Assembly: GCF_000716605.1 (NCBI RefSeq)
Contig: NZ_JNXE01000013.1
Span: 1-64,000, forward strand
Direction of reading: 5' to 3'
Source: Streptomyces sp. NRRL F-525
GTDB taxonomy: Bacteria > Actinomycetota > Actinomycetes > Streptomycetales > Streptomycetaceae
DNA: 64,000 nt
How positions within the stretch are numbered: position 1 is the first letter of the stretch; each line of letters starts with the position of its first letter. A program made the position numbers and the translations under genes. The notes beneath the pieces are model-generated. The model ran no database searches. It was not told the DNA's origin and saw only the letters and a list, made by a program, of their open reading frames with translations. Below are positions 51,501-59,448 of this stretch, piece after piece.

Positions 51501-52078
51501 AGGAGCTCGCCCGCCCGCTGCCGCGCCCGCCGCAACCCGCCGCACGCCGGGGCACCCGCTTCCACGCCTGGGTGGAATCACGCTTCGAAGAGCTGACCCT
51601 GCCCATGCTGGAACCGGACGAACTGCCCGGCAGCGAGGCCGAGATCGCCGACGAACGCGACCTGGAAGCCCTCAAGGAAGCCTTCGAGCGCACCGAGTAC
51701 GCCCGGCGCACGCCCTACCGCGTCGAGACCCCCTTCCAGCTCGCGATCGCCGGCCGCGTCGTACGGGGCCGTATCGACGCCGTCTACAAAGAAGGCGACG
51801 GCGACGGGGCGACGTACGAGATCCTCGACTGGAAGACCAGCCGCAGCCGTACCGCCGACTCGCTCCAGCTCGCGATCTACCGGCTGGCCTGGGCCGAGCG
51901 GCAGGGCGTGCCCCTGGAGGCGGTCGCGGCCACGTTCCTGTACGTGCGCGGCGGCGAGGTCGTACGGCCGGAGAACCTCCCGGACCGGGCCGCGCTGGAG
52001 CGGCTGCTGCTGGAGGAGCCGGGCGCGCAAGCAAACTGTGAGGAACCGCCCACCGAGGATGTCAGTGCGGGCCGATAG
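48506..52078 (+). CDS. adnB: AdnB-like UvrD/RecB-family helicase-nuclease subunit
   Basis: About 1190 residues from ATG 48506 (the frame opens at GTG 48482). Motifs: I AGAGSGKTTVM, Ia GLTFTNKAAGEL, II VLLDEYQDTSV, III VGDPCQAIYGWRG, V LTAHKSKGLEWDVV, VI TFTRPRSLLLGS. Residues ~845-960 are an acidic, Pro-rich low-complexity insert (WPPPPEDDEPPYDEPPFG) not expected in the mycobacterial protein. The C-terminal RecB-like nuclease has GTRFHAWVESRFE, ILDWKTSRS and LQLAIYRLAW. It is 100 bases after adnA and is followed 10 bases later by the dipeptidase gene, suggesting one transcript. Confidence 0.9.
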   Translation: MPARITDPDQLKELLGIPFTPEQTACIIAPPAPQVIVAGAGSGKTTVMAARVVWLVGTGQVAPEQVLGLTFTNKAAGELAERVRKALIKAGVTDPDVIDPDNPPGEPVISTYHAFAGRLLTDHGLRIGLEPTARLLADATRFQLAARVLREAPGPYPALTRSFPDLVSDLLTLDGELSEHLVRPEELRAYDAELLRDLEGRKLSNAELRKVPEAAAARRELTELVSRYRTAKRERDLLDFGDQIALSATLARTRPEVGDILRDEFRVVLLDEYQDTSVAQRILLAGLFGAGTGHPVTAVGDPCQAIYGWRGASVANLDDFPEHFAHADGRPAARQSLSENRRSGGRLLDLANNLAEPLRAMHAGVEALRPAPGAERDGMVRCALLPTHTEEIDWLADSIAHLVRTGKAPGEIAVLCRTAGDFAEIQGALVARDIPVEVVGLSGLLHLPEVADLVAVCEVLQDPGANASLVRLLTGPRWRIGPRDLALLGRRARLLVSHARVGDDEDPDRRLAEAVEGVDPSEVISLADALDTFLETPLYGADRTGDDDGLPFSPDARVRFAHLATELRDLRRSLSDPLMDVLHRVLAVTGLEVELAASPHALAARRRETLSNFLDVAASFAAGDGEATLLAFLGFLRTAAQYEKGLDNALPGGENTVKVLTAHKSKGLEWDVVAVPGLVTGTFPSSQGREKWTAQGKVLPHALRGDTATLPDVMSWDSRGLKAFQEAMKDHQHTEELRLGYVTFTRPRSLLLGSGHWWGPTQKKPRGPSDFLQALYDHCAAGYGEIEAWADEPEEGEENPALHTATADQAWPLPLDDAAMAHRHKAAKLVMNHLEYLASHDEGHPAATHDPNVHDDPDWPPPPEDDEPPYDEPPFGEPPYEESLSETDVQAEDALPEDDPADWDAWTTDRPTVPHQATAPHAAEHSSAPGGARPHPTDPPGTPLTPEEARAIDSWDRDLDALTGELLRTRRGITDVPLPATLTATQLMLLAADPDALAQELARPLPRPPQPAARRGTRFHAWVESRFEELTLPMLEPDELPGSEAEIADERDLEALKEAFERTEYARRTPYRVETPFQLAIAGRVVRGRIDAVYKEGDGDGATYEILDWKTSRSRTADSLQLAIYRLAWAERQGVPLEAVAATFLYVRGGEVVRPENLPDRAALERLLLEEPGAQANCEEPPTEDVSAGR

Positions 52079-52088
52079 GCTCGTGACC

Positions 52089-53501
52089 ATGAGCCACACC
52101 GTTGACAGTGCCGTCAGCGCGGTCCGCACGTACATCGAGCAGCACCGCGCGGTCTTCCTCGACGACCTCGCCGAGTGGCTGCGCATCCCGTCCGTGTCGG
52201 CGCAGCCCGACCACGCGCCCGACGTCCGGCGCAGCGCGGACTGGCTCGCCGCCGCGCTCCGGGAGACCGGCTTCCCCACCACCGAGGTCTGGCCGACCCC
52301 GGGCGCCCCCGCCGTCTTCGCCGAGTGGCCCTCCGACGACCCCGAGGCACCCACGGTCCTCGTCTACGGCCATCACGACGTCCAGCCCGCCGCCCGCGAG
52401 GACGGCTGGGACAGCGAGCCCTTCGAGCCCGTCGTCCGCGGGAACCGCCTCTACGCGCGCGGGGCGGCCGACGACAAGGGCCAGGTGTTCTTCCACACAC
52501 TCGGCGTCCGCGCCCACCTCGCCGCCACCGGCCGCACCGCCCCGGCCGTGCACCTGAAGCTGCTCGTCGAGGGCGAGGAGGAGTCCGGCTCCCCGCACTT
52601 CCGGGCGCTCGTCGAGGAGCACGCCGACCGGCTCGCCGCCGACTCCGTGATCGTCTCCGACACCGGCATGTGGTCCGAGGACACCCCCACGGTGTGCACC
52701 GGCATGCGCGGCCTCGCCGAGTGCGAGATCCGGCTGCACGGCCCCGACCAGGACATCCACTCCGGCTCCTTCGGCGGCGCCGTGCCCAACCCGGCGACCG
52801 CAGCCGCCCGCCTCGTCGCCGCACTGCACGACGAGCACGCACGCGTGGCCGTGCCCGGCTTCTACGACGGCATCGTCGAACTCACCGACCAGGAGCGCGA
52901 GCTCTTCGCCGAGCTGCCCTTCGACGAGAAGGAGTGGCTGCGCACCGCCAAGTCGCACGCCACCCACGGCGAGGCCGGACACACCACCCTGGAGCGCGTC
53001 TGGGCCCGCCCCACCGCTGAGGTCAACGGCATCGGCGGCGGCTACCAGGGCCCCGGCAGCAAGACGATCATCCCGTCCTCGGCCATGGTGAAGCTCTCCT
53101 TCCGGCTGGTCGCGGGCCAGGACCCCGACCACATCGAGAAGGTCGTCCGAGCCTGGGCCGCCGAGCAGGTGCCCGACGGAATCCGGCAGGAGATCACCTT
53201 CAGCGCGGCCACGCGTCCGTGCCTGACACCCCTCGATCACCCGGCCCTGCAGTCCGTCGTCCGCGCGATGGGCCGCGCCTTCGAGAAACCGGTCCTCTTC
53301 ACCCGCGAGGGCGGCTCGGGACCGGCCGCCGACCTCCAGGAAGTCCTCGGGGCACCTGTCCTCTTCCTGGGCATCTCCGTCCCCTCCGACGGCTGGCACG
53401 CCCCGAACGAGAAGGTCGAGATCGACCTTCTCCTGAAGGGCGTCGAAACCACCGCCCACCTGTGGGGGGACCTCGCCGACACCTGGCGCCGCGCGCCCTG
53501 A
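52089..53501 (+). CDS. M20-family metallodipeptidase
   Basis: 470 residues from ATG 52089; GTG 52083 is possible. Di-zinc ligands in order: VYGHHDVQP, the bridging Asp in YARGAADDKGQ, the catalytic Glu pair LVEGEEESGSP, Asp in IVSDTGMW and the final His in SDGWHAPNEK. The lid/dimerisation domain lies between, at about 190-330. Such cytosolic enzymes cleave dipeptides, including Cys-Gly or carnosine-like substrates in some relatives. It lies ten bases after adnB, but a link with DNA repair is unlikely; position is conserved in streptomycetes from memory. Confidence 0.93.
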   Translation: MSHTVDSAVSAVRTYIEQHRAVFLDDLAEWLRIPSVSAQPDHAPDVRRSADWLAAALRETGFPTTEVWPTPGAPAVFAEWPSDDPEAPTVLVYGHHDVQPAAREDGWDSEPFEPVVRGNRLYARGAADDKGQVFFHTLGVRAHLAATGRTAPAVHLKLLVEGEEESGSPHFRALVEEHADRLAADSVIVSDTGMWSEDTPTVCTGMRGLAECEIRLHGPDQDIHSGSFGGAVPNPATAAARLVAALHDEHARVAVPGFYDGIVELTDQERELFAELPFDEKEWLRTAKSHATHGEAGHTTLERVWARPTAEVNGIGGGYQGPGSKTIIPSSAMVKLSFRLVAGQDPDHIEKVVRAWAAEQVPDGIRQEITFSAATRPCLTPLDHPALQSVVRAMGRAFEKPVLFTREGGSGPAADLQEVLGAPVLFLGISVPSDGWHAPNEKVEIDLLLKGVETTAHLWGDLADTWRRAP

Positions 53502-53656
53502 CGATCCCGCGCGACCGGAACGGCCACGCGCGCGAGGCACACTGGAAGAACCGCCCCGCACACCCCGTCCCCGCCGGACCCGGTCGCCTCCTGCCGTACG
53601 TCCCGCTGAACCGCCCGCCGAAACAATCCGCATTGCCGGGGGAGTTGGAAGCACCC

Positions 53657-54601
53657 GTGACCACCTGGACCGACCACACAGCCGACCGACCCATCTCGCT
53701 CACCGCCCCGAGCGGCATCGACCGAGCCGCCCACCACCGGCTCGACGAGGCCTGGCTCGCCGCGGCGTGGAGCCACCCCACCACCCGCTGCTTCGTGGTC
53801 TCCGGCGGCCAGGTCCTCATCGACGAGACACCCGACGGCAAGACCGAACTCGTCATGACCCCGTCCTTCGAGGCCCCCCTCACCGAGGCCCACCGCTACT
53901 TCCTGGGCACCGACGACGACGGCGTCAGCTACTTCGCCCTCCAGAAGGACGCCCTGCCCGGCCGTATCGACCAGTCGGCGCGCCCCGCGGGCCTGCGCGA
54001 GGCGGGCCTCCTGCTGTCCGCCCGGGACGTGGGCCTCATGGTGCACGCGGTCGCCCTGGAGAACTGGCAGCGCCTGCACCGCTTCTGCTCCCGCTGCGGC
54101 GAGCGCACGGTGATCGCCGCGGCCGGCCACATCCGCCGCTGCCCCGCCTGCGGCGCCGAGCACTACCCGCGCACCGACCCCGCCGTGATCATGGCCGTCA
54201 CCGACGAGGAGGACCGCATCCTGCTCGGCCGCCAGGTCCACTGGCCCGAGGGCCGCTTCTCGACGCTCGCCGGCTTCGTGGAGCCCGGCGAGTCCATCGA
54301 GCAGTCGGTACGCCGCGAGGTCTTCGAGGAGGCCGGCATCACCGTCGGCCACGTCGAGTACGTCGCCAGCCAGCCCTGGCCCTTCCCGTCCAGCCTCATG
54401 CTCGGCTTCATGGCCCGCGCCACCTCGACCGACATCAACGTGGACGGCGACGAGATCCACGAGGCCCGCTGGTTCTCCCGCGAGGAACTGCGGGCGGCCT
54501 TCGAGTCCGAAGAGGTGCTGCCTCCGTACGGCATCTCGATCGCGGCCCGCCTGATCGAGCTCTGGTACGGCAAGCCCCTGCCGACGCGCACCTTCGTCTG
54601 A
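53657..54601 (+). CDS. nudC: NAD(H) diphosphatase (Nudix hydrolase NudC)
   Basis: 314 residues from GTG 53657 (GGAAG upstream). The N-terminal domain is followed by a four-Cys zinc ribbon (FCSRCGE and RRCPACGAEHYPR) and a Nudix domain with the box GFVEPGESIEQSVRREVFEEAGI (all catalytic Glu and Arg present). The diagnostic SQPWPFPSS motif follows the box. NudC splits NADH to NMNH and AMP and can remove NAD caps from RNA. The upstream 155 bases contain no other gene. It is adjacent to adnB and mrx1 in mycobacteria as well (Rv3199c, recalled). Confidence 0.96.
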   Translation: MTTWTDHTADRPISLTAPSGIDRAAHHRLDEAWLAAAWSHPTTRCFVVSGGQVLIDETPDGKTELVMTPSFEAPLTEAHRYFLGTDDDGVSYFALQKDALPGRIDQSARPAGLREAGLLLSARDVGLMVHAVALENWQRLHRFCSRCGERTVIAAAGHIRRCPACGAEHYPRTDPAVIMAVTDEEDRILLGRQVHWPEGRFSTLAGFVEPGESIEQSVRREVFEEAGITVGHVEYVASQPWPFPSSLMLGFMARATSTDINVDGDEIHEARWFSREELRAAFESEEVLPPYGISIAARLIELWYGKPLPTRTFV

Positions 54602-54632
54602 GGCGGCCCGGAGGCCGGATGGCGGGGCGCGG

Positions 54633-55250
54633 ATGAGTGGGGTGCGGACGACCGACCCGTACTGGAACCACAATGTCCACTACCACCCCGTGGTGGTGGA
54701 CGCCGTGCCCGCCGGCTGCCGCACAGCCCTGGACGTCGGCTGCGGGGACGGCCTGCTGGCCCGCAAGCTGGCGGGCAGAGCCGGGTCCGTGACGGGCGTG
54801 GACCGTTCGCCGCAGATGATCCGGCTCGCCCACGTGGACGCGCCGGAAAACGTCACCTTCGTAGAGGCGGACTACCTCGACGCCACCTCACTCGCCGAAG
54901 GCACGTACGACTTCGTCAGCGCGGTCGCCGTCGTCCACCACACGGAGTTCGAGGACGCGGTGGTACGGCTCGTGAGTCTGCTGGCTCCCGGCGGCCGACT
55001 GGTGATCGTCGGCATGGCGTACAACCGCACGCTCCTGGACTGGGTGATCAGCGGCTGCGGACTGCCCGTTAGCCGGTTCCTGACCCGACGGAACGGCGGC
55101 AAACTCGGACCCGTCGGCATGCCGGTCGAGGACTCGGCCATGTGCTGGGGAGAGGCGCGCGCAGCCGTCCGGCGCATGTTGCCAGGGGCCCGGTTCCGGC
55201 GCCGACTCCTGTGGCGCTACGTCGCCGTGTGGGACAAACCGGTCTCCTGA
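54633..55250 (+). CDS. Class I SAM-dependent methyltransferase
   Basis: 205 residues. SAM-binding motif I is ALDVGCGDGLLARKL (residues ~32-46), followed by GVDRSPQMI, VTFVEADYLD and VSAVAVVHH, then the strand LLAPGGRLVIVGMA. The C-terminal half (WVISGCGLPVSRFLTRRNGG) could contact membrane or a small substrate. Substrate not predictable; short length and lack of a cap domain suggest a small-molecule enzyme. It follows nudC by 31 bases and ends at a bidirectional terminator. Confidence 0.88.
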   Translation: MSGVRTTDPYWNHNVHYHPVVVDAVPAGCRTALDVGCGDGLLARKLAGRAGSVTGVDRSPQMIRLAHVDAPENVTFVEADYLDATSLAEGTYDFVSAVAVVHHTEFEDAVVRLVSLLAPGGRLVIVGMAYNRTLLDWVISGCGLPVSRFLTRRNGGKLGPVGMPVEDSAMCWGEARAAVRRMLPGARFRRRLLWRYVAVWDKPVS

Positions 55251-55260
55251 GGAGAACGAC

Positions 55261-55298
55261 AAAGAGGGCGGCCCCTGACATCAGGGACCGCCCTCTTT
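55261..55298. terminator. Bidirectional intrinsic terminator between methyltransferase and mycoredoxin genes
   Basis: AAAGAGGGCGG at 55261-55271 pairs with CCGCCCTCTTT at 55288-55298, with an inner CCCTGA/TCAGGG stem. A/T-rich ends give a T-run in both directions, ideal for convergent genes. Confidence 0.9.
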
Positions 55299-55322
55299 GG
55301 AGCCGTGTGCGCCGACCGTCGT

Positions 55323-55580
55323 TCAGGCGCCGAGCGCCTGCTTCACCTGGGCAAGGCTCGGGTTCGTCATGACGACCTCGGAGCCGCCCTGGGCGGGAAC
55401 CACCAGAACGGTGGGCACCGTCTGATTCCCGCCATTCGCCTTCTCGACGAACGCCGCCGAAGCCGGGTCCTGCTCGATGTTGATCTCGTTGTACGCGATT
55501 CCCTCGCGGTCCATCTGGCTCTTCAGCCGACGGCAGTAACCGCACCACGTTGTGCTGTACATCGTCACAGTGCCCGACAT
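55323..55580 (-). CDS. Mycoredoxin (mycothiol-dependent glutaredoxin-like protein)
   Basis: 85 residues from ATG 55580 (MSGTVTMYST). Active site TWCGYCRRLK (Cys-Gly-Tyr-Cys), cis-Pro segment QTVPTVLVV and a C-terminal helix (LAQVKQALGA). Mycoredoxins reduce protein-mycothiol mixed disulfides in actinomycetes. Length and fold are canonical for the thioredoxin-like family. The location between nudC and uvrD2 is the same as for mycobacterial mrx1 (Rv3198A, recalled), which supports the call. Confidence 0.93.
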   Translation of the reverse strand: MSGTVTMYSTTWCGYCRRLKSQMDREGIAYNEINIEQDPASAAFVEKANGGNQTVPTVLVVPAQGGSEVVMTNPSLAQVKQALGA

Positions 55581-55764
55581 TCTCTCGCGCTCCTCAACAG
55601 CTCGGGGGATACGACCTCGCAGACGTGGAAACGTACGCGACACGGCCTCCATTCCCGCCGGGGGAGTCCAGCGGCACGTGACGCCTGCCGCATAAGTACG
55701 ACTGCGGGGGCCTCCCTGTGGACAACCGACTCATCTGTCTCCGGCGACCTGGCAGCATGGCCGT

Positions 55765-57963
55765 GTGACAGCAGCAACGCACTCCTCCCTCTTCCCGCAG
55801 GTACCGGACTCGGCCGACGCGGTGCTCGAAGGACTCGACCCCGAGCAGCGCGAGGTGGCGACCGCCCTGCGCGGCCCGGTGTGCGTGCTGGCGGGCGCCG
55901 GCACGGGCAAGACACGGGCGATCACCCACCGGATCGCCTACGGAGTGCGCGCGGGTGTCCTGCAGTCCTCCAGCGTGCTGGCCGTCACCTTCACCAACCG
56001 CGCCGCCGGCGAGATGCGCGGCCGACTGCGCCAGCTCGGCGCCACCGGAGTCCAGGCACGCACGTTCCACTCGGCCGCGCTGCGCCAGCTGCAGTACTTC
56101 TGGCCGAAAGCGATCGGCGGCGCCATGCCCCGGCTCGTCGACCGCAAGATCCAGCTCGTCGCCGACGCGGCGGCCGCCTGCCGCATCCGCCTCGACCGCG
56201 GCGAACTGCGGGACGTCACCGGTGAGATCGAGTGGTCCAAGGTCACCCAGACCGTGCCCTCCGACTACCCGGCGGCGGCGGCCAAGGCAGGCCGCGACGT
56301 CCCCCGCACCCCCGCCGAGATCGCCCAGCTCTACGCCGCCTACGAGGACGTCAAGCGCGACCGCGCGGTCATCGACTTCGAGGACGTCCTGCTGCTGACT
56401 GTCGCCGTCCTCCAGGACCGGCAGGACATCGCCGAGCAGGTCCGCTCGCAGTACCAGCACTTCGTGGTCGACGAGTACCAGGACGTCAGCCCGCTCCAGC
56501 AGCGCCTCCTGGAGCTGTGGCTGGGCGACCGCGACAGTCTGTGCGTCGTCGGCGACGCCAGCCAGACGATCTACTCCTTCACCGGGGCGACGCCGGACCA
56601 CCTGCTCGACTTCCGCACCCGCCACCCCGGCGCCACCGTCGTCAAGCTGGTCCGCGACTACCGCTCAACCCCCCAGGTCGTCCACCTCGCCAACGGCCTG
56701 CTCTCCCAGGCCCGCGGCCGTGCCGCCGACCACCGGCTGGAGCTGATCTCCCAGCGTGCCGCGGGCCCCGAGCCCGTCTACGTCGAGTACACCGACGAGC
56801 CCGCCGAGGCCGAGGGCGCCGCTCGCCGCATCCGCGACCTCATGGACGCGGGCGTCCCGGCGAGCGAGATCGCGATCCTGGTCCGCACGAACTCCCAGTC
56901 CGAGACCTACGAACAGGCCCTCGCCGACGCCGGGGTGCCCTACCAACTGCGTGGCGCCGAGCGGTTCTTCGACCGGCCCGAGGTGCGCAAGGCCGGCATC
57001 GCCCTGCGCGGCGCGGCCCGCTTCGGCGGCAACGACTCCCTCCTGGACGACGTCATCGACCTGCCCTCCCAGGTCCGTGCCGTCCTCTCCGGCGAGGGCT
57101 GGACCACCGAGCCCCCGGCCGGCTCCGGCGCCGTCAGAGAGCGCTGGGAGTCGCTGGCGGCCCTGGTCAACCTCGCCCAGGACTTCGCCGCGGCGAAACC
57201 CGGGGCCACCCTCGCCGACCTGGTCGCCGAACTCGACGAGCGGGCCAACGCCCAGCACGCCCCGACCGTCCAGGGCGTCACCCTCGCCTCCCTGCACTCG
57301 GCCAAGGGACTGGAGTGGGACGTCGTCTTCCTGGTCGGCGTCGCCGAGGGCATGATGCCCATCACGTACGCGAAGACCGACGAACAGATCGAGGAGGAGC
57401 GCCGCCTCCTGTACGTCGGCGTCACCCGCGCCAGAGAGCGGCTCCACGTCTCCTGGGCCCTCTCCCGCTCACCCGGCGGACGCCCCAACCGCCGCCCCAG
57501 CCGCTTCCTGGACGGCCTGCGCCCCGGCTCGACCGGCGGTGCGGCCAGGCCCGGCACGGTGGCCCCCGGAGGCATCGAGCGCGGCTTCACGGGCAGCGGC
57601 CCCAAAGCCGTCCCACGGCGGACGCAGCGCACCGTGGCCCGCTGCCGGGTCTGCGGCCGCACTCTCACCGAGGCCGGTGAGATGAAGCTGATGCGCTGCG
57701 AGGACTGCCCTTCGGACATGGACGAGGGCCTCTACGAGCGGTTGCGCGAGTGGCGGGAGGTCCAGGCGCAGCGCAGCGGTCAGCCCGCCTTCTGCGTCTT
57801 CACCGACAAGACCCTGATGGCCATCGCCGAGACCGTCCCCGACGACGACGGCGAACTCGCGCGGATCCCCGGCGTCGGCGTCCGCAAGCTCAACCGCTAC
57901 GGGGCCGACGTCCTGGCCATCTGCGGCGGTCAGGAGCCTGCGGAGGGTGTCGCGGAGGACTGA
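55765..57963 (+). CDS. uvrD2: UvrD2-type DNA helicase with zinc-finger and HRDC C-terminus
   Basis: 732 residues from GTG 55765. SF1A motifs: AGAGTGKTRAI, FTNRAAGEMRGRL, VVDEYQDVSPLQ, VGDASQTIYSF, LHSAKGLEWDVV and YVGVTRARERLHVSW. The C-terminal tetracysteine block RCRVCGRTLTEAGEMKLM...CEDC at ~627-650 and an HRDC domain at ~655-722 (FTDKTLMAIAETVP, IPGVGVRKLNRYG) are diagnostic of UvrD2. In mycobacteria UvrD2 is an essential 3'-5' helicase. Divergent from mycoredoxin, and 170 bases upstream of the wblC leader. Confidence 0.95.
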   Translation: MTAATHSSLFPQVPDSADAVLEGLDPEQREVATALRGPVCVLAGAGTGKTRAITHRIAYGVRAGVLQSSSVLAVTFTNRAAGEMRGRLRQLGATGVQARTFHSAALRQLQYFWPKAIGGAMPRLVDRKIQLVADAAAACRIRLDRGELRDVTGEIEWSKVTQTVPSDYPAAAAKAGRDVPRTPAEIAQLYAAYEDVKRDRAVIDFEDVLLLTVAVLQDRQDIAEQVRSQYQHFVVDEYQDVSPLQQRLLELWLGDRDSLCVVGDASQTIYSFTGATPDHLLDFRTRHPGATVVKLVRDYRSTPQVVHLANGLLSQARGRAADHRLELISQRAAGPEPVYVEYTDEPAEAEGAARRIRDLMDAGVPASEIAILVRTNSQSETYEQALADAGVPYQLRGAERFFDRPEVRKAGIALRGAARFGGNDSLLDDVIDLPSQVRAVLSGEGWTTEPPAGSGAVRERWESLAALVNLAQDFAAAKPGATLADLVAELDERANAQHAPTVQGVTLASLHSAKGLEWDVVFLVGVAEGMMPITYAKTDEQIEEERRLLYVGVTRARERLHVSWALSRSPGGRPNRRPSRFLDGLRPGSTGGAARPGTVAPGGIERGFTGSGPKAVPRRTQRTVARCRVCGRTLTEAGEMKLMRCEDCPSDMDEGLYERLREWREVQAQRSGQPAFCVFTDKTLMAIAETVPDDDGELARIPGVGVRKLNRYGADVLAICGGQEPAEGVAED

Positions 57964-57978
57964 TTCAAACTCGTCGAG

Positions 57979-58016
57979 AAAATAGTTTGCGCATGCCCCA
58001 GCAATCCCCATAGGTT
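57979..58016 (+). promoter_or_regulatory. wblC promoter with AT-rich WhiB7/WblC-type box
   Basis: AAAATA at 57979-57984 stands just upstream of TTGCGC (57987-57992); a 17-18 base spacer leads to ATAGGT/TAGGTT (58010-58016). WhiB7 proteins bind AT-rich DNA by their AT-hook directly upstream of the -35, so this fits positive autoregulation. The transcript should start near 58022. A GGGCCTT/AAGGCCC hairpin follows at about 58034-58051. Confidence 0.65.
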
Positions 58017-58131
58017 CTTAGACACGGGAACAGGGGGCCTTCTCGAAGGCCCTGATTCCGTGCTGTACTTGCATATCCGAAGGACCGGTCTCACCCCCGG
58101 TCCCCCGAGACGCCGAGAGGAGGCGATTCCA

Positions 58132-58449
58132 GTGATCAGCATCAACACCCGCTCCAGCAGCACCGTGAAAATGACCGATCCCTCGGTCGTCTCCCTGTGC
58201 ATCCTCGGCGTTTCGAACCTGGACACCGGTCTGTCCGGCATTTCTGCCGCCCGTCCGGCGTCCGCCCTGTCTCTCGCGGTCCTTCCCGTCCGTGAGCGCA
58301 ATGAGCGACCGACCAAGGCACTGGAAGCAGTAGGGGCACAGGCGCAGGCCTATGCCTTTGCACCCGGTGCCGGAAGCCGGAAGCAGACGACGCAGCACCA
58401 CCAGATGTGGGCCTTCCGTGGGCCAGAACCCTGGAGTGATCCAGCCTGA
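58132..58449 (+). CDS. wblC leader ORF (uORF), 105 codons
   Basis: GTG 58132 has a strong GAGGAGG eight bases upstream. The peptide starts VISINTRSSSTVKMTDPSVV, has one Cys, and ends RGPEPWSDPA. It has no known domain. Its TGA at 58447-58449 lies inside a 16-bp palindrome and 20 bases before an intrinsic terminator, the geometry of a translation-dependent attenuator. Published work on wblC/whiB7 describes uORF-mediated control induced by ribosome inhibitors; this ORF is the obvious counterpart here. Whether the peptide sequence itself matters is unknown. Confidence 0.7.
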   Translation: MISINTRSSSTVKMTDPSVVSLCILGVSNLDTGLSGISAARPASALSLAVLPVRERNERPTKALEAVGAQAQAYAFAPGAGSRKQTTQHHQMWAFRGPEPWSDPA

Positions 58450-58512
58450 TCGATCAGGCCGGCGCCTTCAGGGCCGCGGAACCCCACCCGGGATCCGCGG
58501 CCCTTCTGTTTT
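58444..58512 (+). terminator. wblC attenuator: palindrome over uORF stop plus intrinsic terminator
   Basis: GCCTGATCGATCAGGC (58444-58459) is a perfect 16-bp palindrome covering the uORF stop codon. The terminator stem AGGGCCGCGGA (58470-58480) pairs with TCCGCGGCCCT (58494-58504) and is followed by TTCTGTTTT. wblC starts 110 bases further on. Stalled ribosomes on the uORF could remodel these structures. Confidence 0.85.
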
Positions 58513-58622
58513 CCCCAAACGGGGACGACGGAGCGAAGGGGCCTCGGGACAAGAAAAGAACCCGGTACCCAGCCGACAACCGGCCCAACAGGGCCGGACC
58601 GACCAGACGAGGAAGAACAACC

Positions 58623-58991
58623 GTGCAACTCGAAGCGCACGCCCCGTCCGTACCGCCTTCCGAAACGATCCCCCCGCCCGGCCTCACGGAGGACTCCACC
58701 TTGACTCCGCTCACTACGCTCACCGCGCTCGACGACGCCATCGAGAACCTGGGCGTGCCCGTCCCCTGCCGTTCCTACGACCCGGAGGTCTTCTTCGCCG
58801 AGTCGCCGGCAGACGTCGAGTACGCCAAGTCCCTCTGCCGCACCTGCCCGCTGATCGAGGCCTGCCTCGCCGGCGCCAAGGAGCGGCGCGAGCCCTGGGG
58901 CGTCTGGGGTGGCGAGCTCTTCGTCCAGGGTGTCGTCGTGGCCCGCAAGCGGCCGCGTGGCCGTCCGCGCAAGAACCCGGTCACGGCATGA
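58623..58991 (+). CDS. wblC: WblC (WhiB7) antibiotic-responsive WhiB-family regulator
   Basis: 122 residues from GTG 58623, with GAGGAAG seven bases upstream. Four cluster-binding Cys residues (VPCRSYDPE, then LCRTCPLIEACLAG as Cys-x2-Cys-x5-Cys), the WhiB turn EPWGVWGGE, and the C-terminal AT-hook RPRGRPRKNP that defines the WhiB7/WblC class. It binds the housekeeping sigma factor and activates intrinsic multidrug resistance genes on ribosome stress. Control is visible upstream: AT-rich box, uORF and attenuator. ATGA overlap links it to the next small gene. Confidence 0.96.
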   Translation: MQLEAHAPSVPPSETIPPPGLTEDSTLTPLTTLTALDDAIENLGVPVPCRSYDPEVFFAESPADVEYAKSLCRTCPLIEACLAGAKERREPWGVWGGELFVQGVVVARKRPRGRPRKNPVTA

Positions 58992-59314
58992 ACATCTTCG
59001 GAACGATCGACCGCCCCCTCACGCACGACCCCAAGAAGCAGGCCCCGATGAAGCCGTCCACTCCCAGCGAGCCCGCGGGCTCCGCGATCCCAGACTTCAC
59101 CACCCCGGGTGCGACCGAGTCGCGCCAGAACAGGACCCGAGAGATGCAACTCATTCCAGAAGCCCTGGCTCGTGCGCATATGCACGACCGCCTGCACGAG
59201 GCCGAGCGGGAACGCCGGGCCATGCGCCTGGTGACCGCTCGCCGGATGCAGCGCCGGGCCGAGCGCGCCTCGATGCGCGCCCGCCGTGCGCTCGCCATGG
59301 CCGTCATGCAGTAA
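58988..59314 (+). CDS. Small basic protein co-translated with wblC, 108 aa
   Basis: ATG 58988 overlaps the wblC stop (ATGA), so it shares the wblC transcript and its antibiotic control. The first half is Pro/Ser/Thr-rich (KPSTPSEPAGSAIPDFTTPG); the second half is a long amphipathic helix very rich in Arg and Met (RMQRRAERASMRARRALAMAV). No domain recognised, no signal peptide. The basic helix suggests nucleic acid or ribosome binding, but that is only composition. It is followed by a strong terminator 52 bases later. Confidence 0.75.
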   Translation: MNIFGTIDRPLTHDPKKQAPMKPSTPSEPAGSAIPDFTTPGATESRQNRTREMQLIPEALARAHMHDRLHEAERERRAMRLVTARRMQRRAERASMRARRALAMAVMQ

Positions 59315-59365
59315 CCGCTCCCACCTGAAGCGGTGGCCTCCCGACCCCGGGAGGCGAAAACTCCC

Positions 59366-59403
59366 CCGCGGGGCCGGTCCGTCCGAACGGACCGGCCCCG
59401 CGG
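59366..59403. terminator. Intrinsic terminator closing the wblC operon
   Basis: A perfect 17-bp G/C-rich stem (59366-59382 with 59387-59403) around a CCGA loop; one of the strongest hairpins in the window. Confidence 0.88.
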
Positions 59404-59448
59404 TGCGTTCCGGCCGCCGATCCCCGGCTACGGAGATATCGTCGCCGC

